DNA of 64,000 bases from Desulfomicrobium sp. UBA5193 (GTDB taxonomy: Bacteria; Desulfobacterota; Desulfovibrionia; Desulfovibrionales; Desulfomicrobiaceae), in assembly GCA_002412965.1 (NCBI GenBank), contig DHWB01000011.1:640542-704541 (forward strand), written 5' to 3'. The stretch's first letter is position 1. Every line of letters begins with the position of its first letter. Below the pieces are notes generated by a model that worked only from the letters and a program-made list of their open reading frames with translations, did no database searches and was not told the DNA's origin. The position numbers and the translations under genes were made by a program. Of the stretch, positions 63,291 through 64,000 are shown piece by piece.

Positions 63291-63647
63291 CTAATTCTTT
63301 TTCCGCAGATCGAGACCCGCCAGAATCCGCTCAGTCTTGGACATGTCACCGATGAATTTTCTGAGCGGTGGGGGAAGTTCCTTAACCAGGGTGGGAGCCG
63401 CGACTATCTGTCCCTCCTTGGCAAAAATAGGCTGCTGATGAATGTCGATGATCTCTAACTCATAATGCCCTTCAAGGAACTCATCACATATTTTTTTTGT
63501 ATTCTCGATGGCCTTCCTGGAATTGGATGTCATGCCGGATATATACAGGCGCAGAACGTACTGCCCTTGCTCAGTATCCAACGCCAACTCAAAGTCCTTG
63601 GTTGCGTCCTGCACGACTGGAGTGCGCTCATTTTTTGTCTTTTTCAT
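63291..63647 (-). CDS. KaiB-like protein (divergent copy)
   Basis: ATG at 63647 gives 118 residues. The thioredoxin-like KaiB pattern is seen in YVLRLYISGMTSNSRKAIEN, LEIIDIHQQP, APTLVKELPPPLRKFIGDMS and ERILAGLDL. It has a longer N-terminus than standard KaiB and several changed core residues, so it is a paralogue of the neighbour rather than a duplicate. Located between the canonical kaiB and the kinase. Confidence 0.9.
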   Translation of the reverse strand: MKKTKNERTPVVQDATKDFELALDTEQGQYVLRLYISGMTSNSRKAIENTKKICDEFLEGHYELEIIDIHQQPIFAKEGQIVAAPTLVKELPPPLRKFIGDMSKTERILAGLDLRKKN

Positions 63648-63674
63648 GGTAACCGTTCCCAAAATTTCATGAAG

Positions 63675-63986
63675 TTAGGCGAGCGGTTTGATATCCAGCC
63701 CCACCAGCACCCGTTCCGTGTCAGAAAGGTCGCCAATGATTTTCTTCATCGGTTCGGGTAATTTTCGCACCAGGGTCGGCAGGGCCAGGATCTGATCCCC
63801 TTGAGCCAGTTGCGGGTTCTTCATCAAGTCGATCACCTCTATGGAGTATTTTCCTTCCAGGTGCTCATGACATATTTTTTTCAGATTGGCGAAGGCTGCG
63901 ATGGATTTGGGGGTCTGGCCCGCCACATACAGCCGCAGTTGCCACCTTTCTTCATCCGGTTCTGCTGGGCTATTCTTTGATGTCAT
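63675..63986 (-). CDS. kaiB: KaiB circadian-clock-type protein
   Basis: 103 residues, the size of cyanobacterial KaiB and close in sequence: LRLYVAGQTPKSIAA, IEVIDLMKNPQLAQGDQ, LPTLVRKLPEPMKKIIGDLS, ERVLVGLDI. KaiB binds KaiC and, in cyanobacteria, switches fold. No KaiC is inside the window; one would be expected upstream at the right edge. First of a minus-strand run with the second copy, the kinase and the regulator. Confidence 0.93.
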   Translation of the reverse strand: MTSKNSPAEPDEERWQLRLYVAGQTPKSIAAFANLKKICHEHLEGKYSIEVIDLMKNPQLAQGDQILALPTLVRKLPEPMKKIIGDLSDTERVLVGLDIKPLA

Positions 63987-64000
63987 TTTCCGGGTTTTGG

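Overview
The window looks like chromosome from a sulfate-reducing deltaproteobacterium of the Desulfovibrionales, with Desulfomicrobium as my best guess. The reasons are the high GC content, heterodisulfide-reductase-type subunits attached to an anaerobic glycerol-3-phosphate dehydrogenase, a DHH-CBS-nucleotidyltransferase fusion of the deltaproteobacterial A-adding type, and a tandem kaiB signalling cluster. The genus is inference from gene content only. I see no rRNA, tRNA, CRISPR array, insertion sequence or prophage.

Layout. 1-1880: end of a receiver-GGDEF diguanylate cyclase, then a TtuA/CTU1-like tRNA thiolase with a small MoaD/ThiS-like protein. 1998-5707: TetR regulator and a transporter-acyltransferase-AMP-ligase fusion (Aas-like) that lacks the usual C-terminal ligase subdomain. 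5825-12085: acetyl-CoA synthetase divergent from a Pat-type protein acetyltransferase, then citrate synthase, so acetate activation and entry to the TCA cycle. 12142-13903: AraC regulator with an EamA exporter. 14129-20357: an orphan type VI secretion island (VgrG, DUF4123 chaperone, an unknown small protein, a Tli4-like lipoprotein, a PGAP1-like lipase). 20639-22059: CadC/SmtB-type metal sensor with an SO_0444-like permease. 22126-29512: lysA, a lipoprotein, mutS, lapB-like, a UDP-sugar epimerase, lapA-like and a HIT hydrolase, all on the minus strand. 29515-31850: a polar amino acid ABC importer. 31944-35506: A-adding enzyme and XerD-type recombinase.

35570-37999: folK, a small membrane protein with a YHS/TRASH-like Cys motif, a fructose-6-phosphate aldolase-like transaldolase, and a secreted protein. 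37968-42895 (minus): a response regulator whose receiver and HD-GYP domains are both degenerate, topB, and a PilZ / helix protein / zinc-finger ParA operon. 43094-44612: rlmH, two REP-like palindromes, and a CinA N-terminal-domain protein.

44733-58883 is a complete glycerol regulon: a six-gene glycerol ABC importer of the rhizobial GlpSTPQUV type, a DeoR/GlpR repressor, and divergently glpA, glpB, an HdrD-like iron-sulfur/cytochrome subunit, an HdrB-like subunit and glpK. Together they import glycerol, phosphorylate it and oxidise it, apparently passing electrons to a membrane HdrDE-like module in place of a classical GlpC. 59020-63986 holds two KaiB homologues, a large multi-PAS histidine kinase and a sigma-54-type response regulator; a kaiC partner would be expected just beyond the right edge.

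Most start codons were moved inwards from the longest open frame to the ATG or GTG with a good Shine-Dalgarno sequence or a stop-start overlap with the upstream gene.
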